Of a stretch of DNA of 64,000 nucleotides, positions 43,551-57,075 are shown one piece after another; the stretch's first letter is position 1; each line of letters opens with the position of its first letter. The notes below the pieces were generated by a model, which ran no database searches, was not told where the DNA came from, and was given only the letters and a program-made list of their open reading frames with translations. The stretch is from the NCBI GenBank assembly GCA_034769895.1, contig CM068372.1:434327958-434391957 (forward strand), given 5' to 3'. The stretch is from Magicicada septendecula (lineage: Eukaryota > Arthropoda > Insecta > Hemiptera > Cicadidae). Position numbers and translations under genes: made by a program.

Positions 43551-45523
43551 TTAACCGTTTTCGGTATCAGCCACAACCCGGGTTGCTCTACCAATTTGTT
43601 TTTCCCGTGGATTCTGTCGGTTAAACTCGTCTACCAACCTCGCTATGGGATTGCCCCATTGTTGATCACTCCCATACATTTCAATGTTGTCATATGTGTA
43701 TCGTTTTTCATCTTCATTGCTGGGACCAGGATCAGGTTCTTGGTTTTCACGACGGTTAACTTTGTTTGTCCACCTTTCTTTGTCGCTGATCATCGTGTCT
43801 CCTCGAATCCCTATCCTCAGCCATTATATAGTTTACTTGGGCTTGATTGGGTCCCTGGTTGTTACTTGGTGGATTTCCAGTGGGTATGTCCCTATTTATA
43901 TCCCCACTCCTTGACCTCCGATATTCATTATGATCATTCCGTTGTCGTCGTTTCTCCCATCTCGTCTGTCATAATTTTTTCATGATTAAAGCCCTGACGT
44001 CTTCCTTGAAATCGCCTGTTAGTGTTGTTTCTATTATAACCATCTGTTCGTACATGGTTTACTGGCTGTCGATTGTCGTGTGGTTGATCCTTGTTCCTCT
44101 CATTCCGATCCTCGGGTCTTCTTCGACTCCTTCGATAATAATCTTCCCGCTCAAAACCTTCTAAGAGAGCCTCCATCTCTCCAATTGTTTTATTTGTCCA
44201 CATCTACGAGCGCATACAATATCTTCTCCGAAATGGTACGACAATTTAGCTATGAGACACTCTTCCGGGATTTTAGGTTCTAAATGTCGAGATACCCAGA
44301 CTTCACCCAAAAAATGGGCAGTTAGTGTCTGTCCTCTTCCAGTATCATATTTGCCAGTGCTTAAATTGTCCCTAACAATATTATGTATGGACTCCGACCA
44401 ATAATATACTTTAAAAATTTGTTTAAATGCATTATAATTGTTAACTTCATTCCTTACCGCCTTCCACCAGTTATCAGTAATACAACTCTCATCGAGAAGA
44501 TTTTTTTATCATGTGCCAATGACTTTATTTGGTTCTATTCAAACATTCTTCTAGCCTCTCCAGAAATTCTAGAGGGTTCTGACGATATTCTCTAAAATTG
44601 ATTACTTCTTTATTTTCTCCTATAAGTGTAGGTACATAGCTTATTGATCTATGTTTTAGTACCTCTATTCTTCCTTAAGATTGTTTATATCCTTCTTTTG
44701 TATTTCTTCTATTTTCTCCCTGTTGTCGGTCACTTGACTTTGTACCTGTCCTACCTTGGTTTTAACATGATTGTATTGTTCATCTACTTTATTCTGTAGT
44801 ACCTCAAATTGCTCTTGAGTATCTTTTTGAAGTATTCCAATACTTGTTTTACTATTATCTCCAACTTCAATAATTTTACTTATTACCTCTTCGCGTAATT
44901 GAATTAAATTTTCATCAGTTTTCTCAACCTTCTGGTTGGTTTCCGTGATTCTATTCATTATTTCTTCTCTATACTCTTCTAACTGTTGTTTCACTTGTTG
45001 TTTCAATTCCTCTTTATTCTTCTCACTCTCTTCCTTCAATTGTCCTTTTAGCTCTTCGTTACTTTGTCTAATCTCCTCCTTCAACAGTTGTTGTAATGAT
45101 TCATTACTGCTTTCGATTTTTTTATTCAATTCTTCATTACTCTTCTCATTACTTTCTTTCATTTGTTTTAATGTTTCAGTATGACTGTCCATTTTTTCAA
45201 TATCCTCCTTCATTTGTTTCTTTAATTCCTCATTATTTTTATCTATTTTTTTCAATATCCTCCTTCATTTCCTTAAATGTTTCACTATTACTGTCCATTT
45301 TCTTGTCCATTTGTTGAAACATTTCCATTTTTCTTTCAAATCTCATTTCTTCTGCAGTCCTATTTGTGTGGGTTTATCTGGTTGGTCCCCTGGGGTATCC
45401 CTTACCATTACTTCCACTTCTTCAACTGTTGTTGCTTCCTTGTCTTCCATATTTAATTCTATTTCTTCTCCCTCCGTACGTTTACGTGACATTGCTCTTC
45501 TCCTTGACATTTCTGTTGTTTAA
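43551..45523 (-). pseudogene. Gag-like region of family-E element (fossil)
   Basis: The N-terminal part has repeated heptads such as EELKKQMKEDIEKMDSHTET and SNEELNKKIESSNESLQQLL, a strong coiled-coil signature. A tail rich in R, N and D follows (RRPEDRNERNKDQPHDNRQP). It matches the general plan of the gag at 50864-52891. It is broken in several places. Family members form the particle shell. Confidence 0.7.
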
Positions 45524-47219
45524 CCGTATCCGCCAATAGCGTAGAAATTGCTATAACACTCACAATAAGAATACAAAGTTATCCTATCTCTAGACTCACT
45601 AGTTGGGCTCCAATTTGTTACATTAAGTTTTATGCCTCACTGTAGGGATCGCCAATTTGTTACATTCAGTTTATCTCAGGTTATTTAGCCACACGTTGTA
45701 TGCGTCAAATTGTTACATTAAGTATTTCTGATGTTTTTATTTAAGCCCCAAGTGTTTAGCTTCAATTCTGTAACGTTTTTTAAATCGTACTATCTAAAGT
45801 GTACTTTGTTTATATTTTAAGGATGAGTATGTTGTCAGGGTAATGTTAGTTGAGCGCCAATTTGCAATCAAATGTTGCAAATAAAATGTATTTGTAAATT
45901 GATAAGTAATATTTTAAAAAAGCATAAGGATTTCTTTTTCTGCTATAATTCTATCTCTTTTAATCTTTTATTTAACAGAAGATTGTGACTACTAAAGCTC
46001 AGCAAGGCAGATTCAAATCGGATGCCATACTTTCCTTGTTGAGAGTGTTACCAACCTATGCTAGATGATGAAAAAATTAACATTCATTAATATGGTGTAT
46101 ATAATATCATATACATTTACTTATCCATTAAATAAAGAAAAGAAAGCCTTTTATCTGTTGTTATTGAACTCAAATCCTTTATTATCCTTTTTAAATTGTT
46201 TTAAAAGACAATTATAATTATTAACAAAGCCTGACCGGCTGTCCTTTAAATATGCTCAGAATGGCAGCAGTAGCTCTTATGTCTCAAGGCAAACATATTT
46301 GCATTTTTTATAATTGCTAAATAAAATACAAATAGAATGTTTTTAAGTTAGGTCCTTTTGACTACGGTATAAACGACAAATATCTTAGGAAAAGTACCAA
46401 AATACATGGGATTATAATAAATTACAGTGTCTTAACAAGAGTATATTAAGAATTATACAATGTTCAGTGTCTAGGTTATGTTGACTTATGTGTTTTTTAA
46501 TGTCTAATACACTTTAAATGGTTGTATTACAATATATTAATAGTTTTTTACACTGAAAATAAGATTATTCGTTAATTAATTTCACAGTGAAGGTTCAAAA
46601 TAGTTTTAATCAAAAGTGTAACTTAGGCCATTAAGGTAATTTCTTCAGTTTAGTTATTTATCAAAAATACTTCCCTTCCTGGATAGGTTGATTGTACTCC
46701 TTCATATGTGACCTGGTTTCCTTCTTTTGAATAATGTTGTACTTCTTTCTTCTGATTATTTAGTTCAGTAATATAATTTAACTTTTATTTAGGTTCACTG
46801 ATATGAAATTCACAATATGTTGGATTGGTCTCTCTTATTTTTATATCAACCTTTCTCGTTTAGATCTAATAATGGACTCCTCTTTATTCAACTTATAACA
46901 TCTCAGTTGCTAAGGCCTATCTTAGCTTTCATTGGTGTGAATTGTATCATTTGGTGTTACTATGGTTCTCTCTGACCATCAACATAAACTAACTTCTAAT
47001 ATTTTACTTTCCATTTTCTTTAAATTGTTATAACTTTTTTATACACAAAAAAACATGGACTTTTTTTACTCTAACCGTGAAAAAAAATTAAATCAACCTA
47101 TTCAAAAAAATGTTTCTTACACAGATCAACGCAAAATTAAACGCTCAAACATTTGATGTAACTAGTTTTTAAGTAGACCTACAGGTTCACTTGTAATTAA
47201 CGCTTAAACTTGAGTATTC

Positions 47220-48605
47220 ATAATAAAAAATCCGACAGTAGGTGGTTGCGTCGTTCTTTAACAGTATTTCTGTGTATACGACGTTCATTGTATATGCTGT
47301 ATCACCATCTTGGCATACATCGAGTCTACACTTGCCAATTTATTGAGAATGTTTAAAGTTATTCCAATGAAATGAGACACAAATTTATTAAGAATTGCTT
47401 TTATTTAATATTTCAATAAACTCAGAAACAAATTTTATTCCCACCAGTTTTGCGCTGTTAGTCGCCGGTAGTAAAAGCAGCCTAGGTGGTTGCATCGTTC
47501 TTTAACAGAATTTCTGTGTATACGACGTTCTTTGTATATGCCGTATCACCATCTTGCCACAGATCGAGTCTACACTGCAGTAGGCCTACTCTGTCAAAAT
47601 TAGGGTTTGAGTTTCTAAACATATTATTTTACTTTATTCATAAACCTATTATTTGAAATAATTTGCATTATTTCCAGCCAATTAATTTTGCCAAATATAT
47701 GGTTAACAACTGAATTTTTCTTGCATATGAATCTGCTGGAAATATTAAAAATATTTCCATCATGCTGCGTTTCCATCACAGGAAAAGTTCTGTTCCCCAA
47801 TCGAAGTTTCCACTCCACAAATTGTAGTTCATTAGCACTGGCACACATATTTAAGGCCAAATAAAGTATGGTTATAAAGATCAAAATTTTATTTGTTTGT
47901 CCCGCCTTTGAGACTCACGTTAAGACCTGCCTGAAGTCTCCACTAAAAGTATCACTTTTCCATCCACCTGAACTACACTTAATAATGGATGTTTCGAAGT
48001 ATAAACCAAACTATACACTTCATTATGTTTCGAAGTAAATGAGCCATACAGTCTACTGCCACTGCAGAGATCGTTGACACCTCATCAATTAGAATAACTG
48101 ACTCTTCGTGTAGAATTGTAGCTTTTCCTGATATAGCCTTAATGGAGGAAACTGAAGAAGGCAAACACTGGAACAAGAAGACCAAATAACTAATGGAGTA
48201 TAGTTCCTGCGGCCAAGAATTGCGCAGGTTTGCATGTCCATCCTGTTGCTAATGCTAAATGACGCTGTTCCCTAACAATATTCAGAATATTTCCGAATAC
48301 GTAGGTCATGCTATATTCTGCTGCGGCTTCTAAGGAGAACAGCTTCTCAAATTGTCTTGCCTGCTATGGCCCACAAATTTATTTCCAACTAATTTCTGTT
48401 TTTTATTTAATTTGCTATGTATATTAGCACCATGACTGCCCTCTTCATTCACATTGTGTACAGGGTTATTAAGCATTGGATTATTTGGTATTAGGAGGCC
48501 GATGCTCCTCCACTCCAAACAATTACTTCTTAGAATGTCATCTATATCTTGCAATGCTGCATTTCCTTCAAGGGCCTGCGTATCCTCTACATCAGTGTTT
48601 TGATA
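47220..48605 (-). mobile_element. Helitron copy B, 3' part (minus strand)
   Basis: Reverse-complement match to 23120-24722. It holds the helicase pieces ALQDIDDILRSNCLEWRSIG (near 48540), Walker A position AAAEYSMT (48305-48330), ILIDEVSTISAVAVDCMAHL (near 48080) and FVEWKLRLGNRTF (near 47800), and the tandem 3' repeat (47220-47580). The LTR element D separates it from the rest of the copy at 61473-61891; the duplication ATCGT at 48606-48610 and 61468-61472 and the flanks, when compared with copy A near 23133, show one original locus. It is decayed by stops and frame changes. The interval 47043-47219 is unassigned AT-rich sequence. Confidence 0.8.
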
Positions 48606-48610
48606 ATCGT

Positions 48611-50745
48611 TGTAACGAAACAAAATGTTAGAAAAAAATTGTAAATATAATAGGGAAATCCTATCCAGAGAGAGAACAAAAAATCACAATTAATAGTCAA
48701 TTAAAGGAAATTACCAAGTTTTAAAGAGATTAGTAAGGAACCAAATATAACTAAATAAAAACAACCTTTGACTTATTTAATATCATCAAGAGACCCAGAA
48801 ATAACCCAGTAGAATAGGGCAGTAAACAGACAACAAGTTAAATAAATAAACCTAGTAGGCCTAAATAATTTATCCTGAATAACACAACCAAACCCAATAA
48901 AGAGTACCTATCCATATAAAGAAAATTGTATTAAATAAAATTGTATAGGCCTATAATTAAGGATAGAAAAAGGGACACAAACCTTTACAGTGATATGAGT
49001 GACATAATACAAATAGTGACACAGACTTCCATTAAACAGTGTTAATTATTGTTTATGAAAGGTGTTTTATTATTATTATTAGACAGAAATTTAGTTTATC
49101 ATACAGACAATAGTTTAACAGTATAAATAAACTAAAACTGTCAAAAACAAGTATTATCATTAAGAGTTTTTGTTATATGTTATAAGGTTTTATGTCACCA
49201 GTTAATTTATTTAAATATATTTATCTCAGGGAGTCAAGGTAGAAATCACAATCAACCAAAACAAATTGTTCCACCACATATCAGAGAAATTCAAATTAAT
49301 AAGGTTTTACAGTTATAAACTGAGGCTTATTTAGTATCAAATTGTTTATAATTATATAATTAATAATCATGTAAACATTGCATGTATCATTAGAGTATAA
49401 TAATAAAATTATCTATTAAAGGTAATTTATAAAATGTAAAGTAGGTAATGGGTATTGATCATATAACATTTAACCTGTACATAAATGGCCAATCAAAATT
49501 TTAAGAAGTTTGTATGAGTTCGGTGACTAAAAAAGAAGAATTGACACTTAATTGTTAATTGTGATGAAGAACAGTTGAATAGTGCGTGACGAGATGTTAT
49601 TAAAATAAAAATATAAAATTACTAAACCGTTTGTGAAAGAAGATTTGTATGACTACCACTGAAGATAAATAATTCCTCCACTACAATCATTTCATGAACC
49701 AGGAACACACACAATCAAGAAATTATAAAGAATAAACCGGAAGACATTCAGCAATATCGCCTAGATGTGTAAAGTTTAATTTGACTTAATCATTGACAAT
49801 ATTTTTATCCAAAAAGGAACAACCACTAGACAATACACCAATTCACACTAACACTAATCACTAGTGAACATTTTAACCAGTGAAAACAAATTCCATATCT
49901 AAACGAAACAGTGATTACAAGGAAAACATTTATTTGTACACATTTAATAAACTTCATTATTTTCTGACACGGACAACGGCAGCCATGATGTTGACGTCAC
50001 TCTAACCTGCATGCTTTTTACGAAGCGTATTGAATTTCGTCAAACATCGTATGTTATTTAATATATAATTTTTGTAATTTTTTTAGATTATAAGTAATAG
50101 ATGATTTGTAAAGGTACTCTATATTGTTAATTATCATGTAATGGAACTTTTCGTAGCAGCCACAAGAATTCCCACGAAATATATTAACCTTATTTAATCA
50201 TTCACTCCTGAGATAAATATCGATTGTGATAACCGTATGTATCGAATGGAATTTTCTATTAATTTGAACTCATATTACAGAGATTAAACAATTATGTTAA
50301 TAAATCATATCCATGCGTTATTATTTCATGAACATAATATATTATCAACATTTATTTTATAATTAACAAGGATAAGAAGACGTCGGGGAGTCGTTGGAAG
50401 TACGCAAACTACAAAACCAAGATTAACCTCAAAGAATAGGTTAAAGCCTAATATCGAAGGTGACTTGAGAATTGTTTGGGATGACTCGACCGCTATTTTT
50501 GAATTGATTTTGGAGTTCTAACTGCTGAATTGGAACAATTATAATTCTGTTTATCAAAACAAGGCAGAATAATTCAATTCTTTTAACTTATATATTAAAT
50601 AACATTCGAAAACACTCAACATAAATATTCCACAATCAACTGATACACTATTTACAACTATTTATTACAAATTGACATATACAAAGCATAACACGGGCAA
50701 ATTATTATACCATTACTATACTACGGGATAAACGAGTCGTACTAT
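48611..50745 (+). repeat. 5' LTR of element D
   Basis: About 2.1 kb, matching 59739-61467. Followed by AATTGGCG, which resembles the start of a primer-binding site. The right boundary was set from the flank comparison with the 3' LTR and may be off by one or two bases. Confidence 0.88.
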
Positions 50746-50863
50746 AAATTGGCGTACTAGTGAAACTGAAATTAGGGAATATTAGGTGAAGAAATTAAAC
50801 CAAGCAAATTAATTTCCTAATTTTTAGCTGGCGACTGCTATAAGTTCCAAAAAATAATAAAAG

Positions 50864-52891
50864 ATGCATAAAAGGGCATCGTCACTGAGATGGACGAAGG
50901 AGGCAGAGAAAGAAGTCAGGATGGAAGAGAAAGAAGTAACATCGGTGGAGGATGTGGAGACGGTAGCAAGAAAGAAAGATAGAGGAGACCCGAATCTTAT
51001 AAAATTAATGGAGTTAATGAATAGTATGAGTGAAAAAATGGACAGAAATAAGGAAGAAACGAATGACAATTTTAAGAAGCAGAAGAAAGAAATGAAGGAA
51101 GATTTGAAGAGCATCAAGGAAGATCACAGACAAACAAATGAAAAAATTGATAGCATCAAGGAAGATAACAGACAAACAAATGAGAAAATTGAAAGCATCA
51201 AGGAAGAATTCACTGAAAACTCAAAGAAACAAAATGAAATTTTGAGTCAAAACTTATTAAAACAAATGGAGGAACAAAACAAGCAAACGAACGAAAATTT
51301 TGATAGCATCAAGGAAGATAACAGACAAACAAATGAAAAAATTGATAGTATCAAGGAAGATAACAGACAAACAAACGAGAAAATAGACGGTATGAAGGAA
51401 GAGATCAATGAGAAAATAGACAGTATTAACAGGAATACAGATGAAAACAATTGACAAATGAATGAGAACTTGAGGCAAATTAATGACAAATTCGAAGAGA
51501 ATAATAAAATAATGAATGACAAAATAGACAGCATTAAGGAAAGCAATAGACAACCCAATGAAAAATTTGATAGTATTAAGGAAAGTACTAACGAAACCTT
51601 AAGGCAAACTATAAGTGACAATAATAACCAAATGAAGGAAGAATTCAGGCAAATCAATGAAGAAAATTTAAGAAGAATTAGTGGTAGAATTGAACAGGTC
51701 AATGATACAATTAACCAGAAGATGGACAAAATTGATGAGGAAAGGAAGCTAGAAATAGCTGACACTAATGAGAGATTGAGAAAAGCTAACGAAACCATCA
51801 CACAAAACAAAGTAATGGTAAATACCAGAATAGACCAGGTCCAAGAAAATAATCGTATTCAAATAGAAGGAATACAAAAGGAACAAGAAAATTTAGTAAA
51901 TTTACAGAAACAAACCAGAGAAAGGTGTGACAATATTAACACTACAGTGAACAATTTAACTGGTCAAGTACGCCAAAATCAAGAAGAAATTGAATTAATT
52001 AGAACCAGACCAAATAATATCACTCATATTTCCACAAATGAAACCAGAGAAGGGATTAATTTCAAAAATTATCGTAAAAACCCCATGGAATTCCTGGCCA
52101 GAATCGAGGAACATTTTAATAAACATCGAATAACTATCTGGAGCTCGATTAGAGAGATGTTGGATGAGCATTTTAGGGAGATTACGGACAACTGGTGGAC
52201 AGCAACCAGGAATGAGATAGTGGACTACGCTCAATTTAAAAAACTATTTAAAGAAAAATATTGGTCCGAAGCTATACAAAATATTATCAGGGGCAACATT
52301 TGTCAGGGAAGATATGATGGAAATAGAGGTACATCTCCAACTACTTACTTCTGGGGAAAGGTGTGTTTGGCGAGACACCTAGAGCCAAGAATACCAGAAG
52401 AATCCCTAATAACTAAAATGGCATACCATTATGACACAGGAATTGCCAGAGCACGCCTGGGAAGCCAGATTAAAACGGTCCACGCAATGGCGGACCTGTT
52501 AGAAAATTATGAGCACGAGGGTTACTACAAAAGAAGCAGACAACGAACTGATCAGTGCGGTTCAAGAAATAATAACCATGGTATGAATCATAATCACCAT
52601 AATAACATGAATAACCAGAATAATTATAGCTTTAATGGCAATGATCGTAATTACAACCAAAATTTTACCCCAAATAATAACCAACAAGCAAATTTCAATC
52701 GAAATCCAATTAACAATAATAGTAACAACAGGCCCAATCAAAATTACCATCCAGGTAATAGAATTAATAATAATAATTATAATAACTACCGAACAAACCA
52801 AAATTATAATAATTTTAGAAATAACTCAGGAGTTAATACCAATAATAATAACCAGGGTAATTATAATAATAATCGTCCGTACCGACCGTGA
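50864..52891 (+). pseudogene. Gag region of element D (coiled coil, Asn-rich tail)
   Basis: Begins MHKRASSLRWTKEAEKEVRM. A 14-residue (two-heptad) unit close to NRQTNEKIDSIKED is repeated about six times between 51120 and 51420, giving a long coiled coil. The Gag core follows (NPMEFLARIEEHFNKHRITI ... FKEKYWSEAIQNIIRGNICQ). The tail from about 52560 is dominated by asparagine with scattered H, Q, Y, R (for example RNNNHGMNHNHHNNMNNQNN). No CCHC knuckle is visible. Broken; family role is assembly of the particle. Confidence 0.85.
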
Positions 52892-53223
52892 ATAAACTAT
52901 ATTAGTGCAGAAGAAGGGGATTACTGGAGATACCATCAACCTCGGAGAAACAGTTTTAATAACGGTTATTCTGCAAGAGGAAATCCCAGAGGGATGAATC
53001 ACCATGACAACCGAGTAAGAAGTAGAAGCCAGGAGGACTTCCGAGAACCAAGGGGGAGTGAACAATTAGACAACCGAGAGGTTGAACAACCAGGAACTGG
53101 CACACCATTCCAGGCAAATCAACAGTCATCCCGGAAAATAATCATGATGGCCTTAATTTAAACGGAGTGAGGCAGTAATAAACCCTCGCGACCCCTTACT
53201 GCTACTATCTACTGGGTACACAA

Positions 53224-53409
53224 ACCACCAAATTCAAAAATATAGTAATAACAAATTACTACCAACTAATTATGAAAAACTAATTACGGAAAATAAAAGA
53301 ATTTTGAAGTACAAAAACCACCAAATTCAAAAATATAGTAATAACAAATTACTACCAACTAATTATGAAAAATTAATTATGGAAAATTAAAGAATTTTGA
53401 AGTATAACA
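53224..53409 (+). repeat. 93-bp tandem duplication between gag and protease regions of element D
   Basis: Two adjacent copies starting ACCACCAAATTCAAAAATAT at 53224 and 53317. They differ at only a few positions. Confidence 0.9.
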
Positions 53410-54215
53410 ACAACCAAAGTTTAAGGACGGATAGTCAAAATCTTACTATTATTTACAATTATTATTTGAAAAATCTTCGAGAAGAACTGTTGGAGGAAAC
53501 GGTGACAAGTAGAACCAACCAGCATAATGAAATCTTATACATAACCGCACAAATTGAAGGAATTCCTACACGAGTAATGATAGATACTGGTGCAAATGTA
53601 TCACTTATTAACGATGCTGAACTGGAGAGAATACAGAAACAAAGTAAAAATATAATACCTACCTTACCTATCAATAATGTTATTTTAATAGGTGCCACTG
53701 GGCGTCAAAATAAAACGGTGAGAAAACAAGTGTCATTGGAACTAGAAAGCAAAGGTGTTACAATTAATATTATATGTCTGGTCGCAATCGGCCTACCATT
53801 CGAAATATTAAACGGATGCGATATGCTGAGGAAATATTCAGCCAATATTGATCTGAGCAAGGAGAAGGTGTCCTTGAAATCAGAAGGTGTTATGTGGACG
53901 GCAGAGTTAATAGGAAGCGAAGGTGCCCCTCTGAACCGTACCCATCACCAAGTTAGGGAATTAAATTTTTTAAGGAATGACACCCAATGCAGAAAAATAA
54001 TCTATAATATGACAAATGAAGACCTGTGGAACAGTAAATTACAGGAGATAAGAGAGTTTACACACCAAGGCACAAATAATTTGACAGCAAAACAAGTAGA
54101 AGATCTCATTATGATATATAAGAAGTATAAACATGTATTTTCAGAAAAACCAGGAAAAGTAAAAAACTATCAGTGTAGAATACAATTTAAAGAACTAGCA
54201 GAATGTCACAAATGA
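53397..54215 (+). pseudogene. Aspartic protease region of element D (fossil)
   Basis: TRVMIDTGANVSLINDAELE carries the DTG active-site motif. The downstream LPFEILNGCDMLRKYSANID matches the second half of the fold (family: LGNDFL.....AIDF in element F). The end, KYKHVFSEKPGKVKNYQCRI, matches the usual lead-in to RT. It stops where the Penelope pair is inserted. Confidence 0.85.
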
Positions 54216-54265
54216 AACATTTTTCTTGCCTCCAGAAACGATTAAGACTATAAAATAGGTTATTT
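54215..54265 (-). repeat. Pseudo-LTR-like direct repeat, outer copy (pair 2, left element)
   Basis: The 51-bp sequence here is the same as that at 57013-57063. On the minus strand it joins the element's 3' end (AAATAACCTATTTTATA) to the element's 5' start (GTCTTAATCGTTTCTGGAGG). This is the tail-to-head junction expected when Penelope-like elements are made as partial tandems. The right copy lacks it and ends at CCTATTTTATA. Confidence 0.85.
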
Positions 54266-54299
54266 ACCTTCTGTCGACGTTTCTTAAAATCCTTTTAGG

Positions 54300-54345
54300 A
54301 TGACTCGAGTTTCAACACCATTTGGTGTCATCATCAGATCGGTGA
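54300..54345 (-). ncRNA. Hammerhead-like motif, left copy of pair 2
   Basis: On the minus strand CTGATGA (54337-54331), a six-pair helix (GACACC with GGTGTT, loop AAAT) and GAAA, then CTCGAG. Mirrors 59565-59615. Confidence 0.42.
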
Positions 54346-54690
54346 ATTAGGTTAAAACATTTCGATGCATATGCATCTCGTTAGATATTTAAAAGATTAA
54401 AAACAACACATAACATTATATAAAACAATAAATAAACTATATCACAATAAAATAACATTAATAAAAGAATATACAAAAAAAGAATATAAAAACAACGCGG
54501 CCGCAAACGAACCTGTACAGGAACGCACCCCGCGGTAAGATTAATCAATGCCGGTTTGACCTCGGTTCAATTTCATCGATCTGATATAGCCAATCTCTCG
54601 TTCCATAAGATCGATTCTATTAAATAAAACATTATTGTTATGTATTGCTTTTTCATTTAGGACACGATTGTGATCCTTCTTTATGGCTTT

Positions 54691-57018
54691 TTATATCTCG
54701 AATCTTTCAAGGGTGTCCAGCTTTAGTGACTTTTTACATTTATGTAGGATATCTAAATTATCGTTGATACTTTTTATATTATGGTTATATGAGCTCAAAT
54801 GTTCTGCAAATGTAGATCTTGTTACATTTGACTTGGAGCTTGGGATATGTTCTTTATAGCGTAATTTGAAAGAACGACCTGTTTGTCCTATATAGAACTG
54901 TGTGCAATCAGAACAATTAAGTCTATATACACCAGTACCATCAAATATATCGGAGGGTGTATTTTTGTTGGTAAAAGTGAGTTTTTTCTCAAGTTTATTA
55001 CTTGCCTTTGAGGCCAATGTAATATTATGCTTTTTTAATAGGTTTTTTAAAGTATGGTATAGATTTTCACCATATTCTATAGCAATGTATTTGTTTTCTT
55101 TGGATACATCAATATTTATTGGTTTGTTTTGTTTTTTATTAATTAATCTATCTACTATATGACTTTTGTATCCATTGGCCAATGCTATGTGCTTGATAAT
55201 GTTTAGTTCACTGTTATAATCATCTGTAGATAAGGGCAATGCCAGAAATCTATGAATCATGCAGTTAAAAAAAGCCATTTTATGTGACATAGGGTGATAC
55301 GATGAGGCGTGAATAGCATGATCTGTGATTGTTGGTTTTCTGTAAATATTATAGCTAATTTTATTATTTATTTTAGTTAAAGTTAAATCTAAAAAATTAA
55401 TTTTATTATTCATTTCAGTTTCTAATGTGAATGTAAATTATTTGTAATAGTGTTCATATATTTTTTAAGCATTCTAATTGTCTGCAATTGCCATTGTAAA
55501 TCATTATTGTGTCATCCACATATCGTCGGTAAAATAAAATTTTTGTATAATGTTTGTTTTTAGTTGATAAAATTTCATTTGTTTCAATATGATTTAGGTA
55601 AATTTCAGCCAGGATGCCTGACAATGGGGATCCCATAGCTAAACCATCCCGTTGTAAATAATATTTGTTTTCGAAAGTAAAGTAATTTTGTTCTAATATT
55701 ACTTTTGTCAAATTGATTAACTCATCAACTGCTTCATAATTTAATGTGGATTTAGATAGTAATAAATTTTTAGCTATTTCTAACGTTTCGGTAATAGGTA
55801 TGTTCGTGTATAGATTTACTATGTCGAATGAGGCGAGAGTGTGTCTCGGTTCGATTGTAATAGTTTTTGTAAGTTCGACCAGTTCTAAGCTGTTTTTTAA
55901 ACTATAATTTTTATTAAACGTTATGTGTTGTCTAAAAATTTTTTCAAGTTTTTTGGCAATTTTATATGAAGGTGCAGACATAAAATTAACTAAAGGACGG
56001 ATAGGCATATTATTTTTATGTATTTTTGGAAGGCCCTTAAGTCTAGGGGCCTTGGGGTCTATCATTTTTAAGTGTTTTTTCTCATCATGCGTAATGACAT
56101 ATTTTGATTTATTCAATGTTGATTTCACTTTATTGTTAAATGTAAGAGTGGGATCGCTATGAATCTCAATAATGTTATTGTTTTTAATGAAGTCCAGTAT
56201 CTTATTTTTATAATCATCATAAGTTAAAATTACGAGAGTTTGACCTTTGTCCGCTTTGGTGACGATTGCGTTATGGTCTATTAATTTCGTCTTTATCTCG
56301 TTAAACACCCTTGTTTTGCTATGGTAAATAGTTTTTGTATTCTTTATGTTTTCGGCTTTTAAAACTTTTTTTTTTTATTGTCAATTGCATGTCTTATTAC
56401 TGTTTTCGTTTCTTCATTAGGTATGGAATTTATTGCGGTTTCAGCGTTTAATATTTCGTTACAGAGTGATTGTTTGGAACTATTGTTTTTAAGATTGTAT
56501 TTTAAGCCTTTATTCAATAAGTTGGTTTCTTCGTTGTTGAACTGTATTCCGGTAAGATTAACAATACGTGGGTAAAACTGGTGATTTATTACATTGTTCT
56601 CTTGCGTGTCGTTCTGTTTTTTCAATAAGTTACGAATTTTTTTACTTTGTGTCTTCTTTTTCTTTATAATGGTACTATTTATTTGTCTTTCAATCAAATA
56701 TGTTACATTGTGGACTTGTGAGGCATGTAGGTTTTGTAAAAGTTCGAGATGTTTTTTCAAGAGCATCGTATTGAGTAAGTTCTTTTTACTATGCAAATGT
56801 TTTATTTCGTTCTTTATCCATAATTTAGTGGCCATTTCTTTAGTTTTTTTAGCGCTATAAGAACTAGATTTTATTTTTATTTGGACATAACTCGGCACGA
56901 TTTGCAAACTTAAACATGCTTTGTTATACCTAATATTTAGTGCCGTTTTTAGTAGTTTTAACCTTAAATTCATATATTGAAAGGCAATTTTTACCTGACT
57001 GGCATTCAATTTAAACAT
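54691..57018 (-). pseudogene. Penelope-like protein, left copy of pair 2
   Basis: An N-terminal region starts MFKLNASQVKIAFQYMNLRL at 57018 and is rich in lysine and coiled-coil-like. The RT follows: KADKGQTLVILT, LPKIHKNNMPIRPL, SFDIVNLYTNIPI, DGLAMGSPLSGILAEIYL and YVDDTIMIY (intact YVDD). The C-terminal part has the GIY-YIG domain (GVYRLNCSDCTQFYIGQTGR, KLRYKEH). The reading frame is interrupted between the N-terminal part and RT, and again after RT. The same interruptions are present in the right copy. The protein would nick target DNA and reverse transcribe element RNA; this copy is inactive. Confidence 0.9.
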
Positions 57019-57063
57019 TTTTCTTGCCTCCAGAAACGATTAAGACTATAAAATAGGTTATTT
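57013..57063 (-). repeat. Pseudo-LTR-like direct repeat, inner copy (pair 2, left element)
   Basis: Same orientation and sequence as 54215-54265. It lies at the 5' end of the left copy, including the ATG region of its first frame, next to the seam with the right copy. Confidence 0.85.
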
Positions 57064-57075
57064 TATATTAAAGAA

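Larger units (their letters stand above)
41739..47042 (-). mobile_element. Gypsy-type LTR element of family E, broken
   Basis: Minus-strand order: a 5' LTR piece (47042 to about 45860), primer site (TGGCGCTCAACTAACATTA, 45841-45859), a gag-like region (45523-43551), a short integrase C-terminal-like piece (42607-42404) and the start of the 3' LTR (about 42325 to 41739, continuing for about 25 bp at 29270-29294 beyond element F). It is related to element D: both gags start with a basic, coiled-coil-rich region and the LTRs are both about 2.1 kb. It is a broken fossil with many breaks, and most of pol is not recognisable. Confidence 0.72.

Noticed and set aside
44936-45523. Plus-strand frames rich in F, S and L
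   Set aside because: Antisense of the coiled-coil gag region of element E; composition is explained by the opposite strand.
51247-51810. A 187-residue minus-strand frame resembling a membrane protein
   Set aside because: It is the complement of the Lys/Glu/Asn-rich gag coiled coil of element D; no signal peptide or homology.
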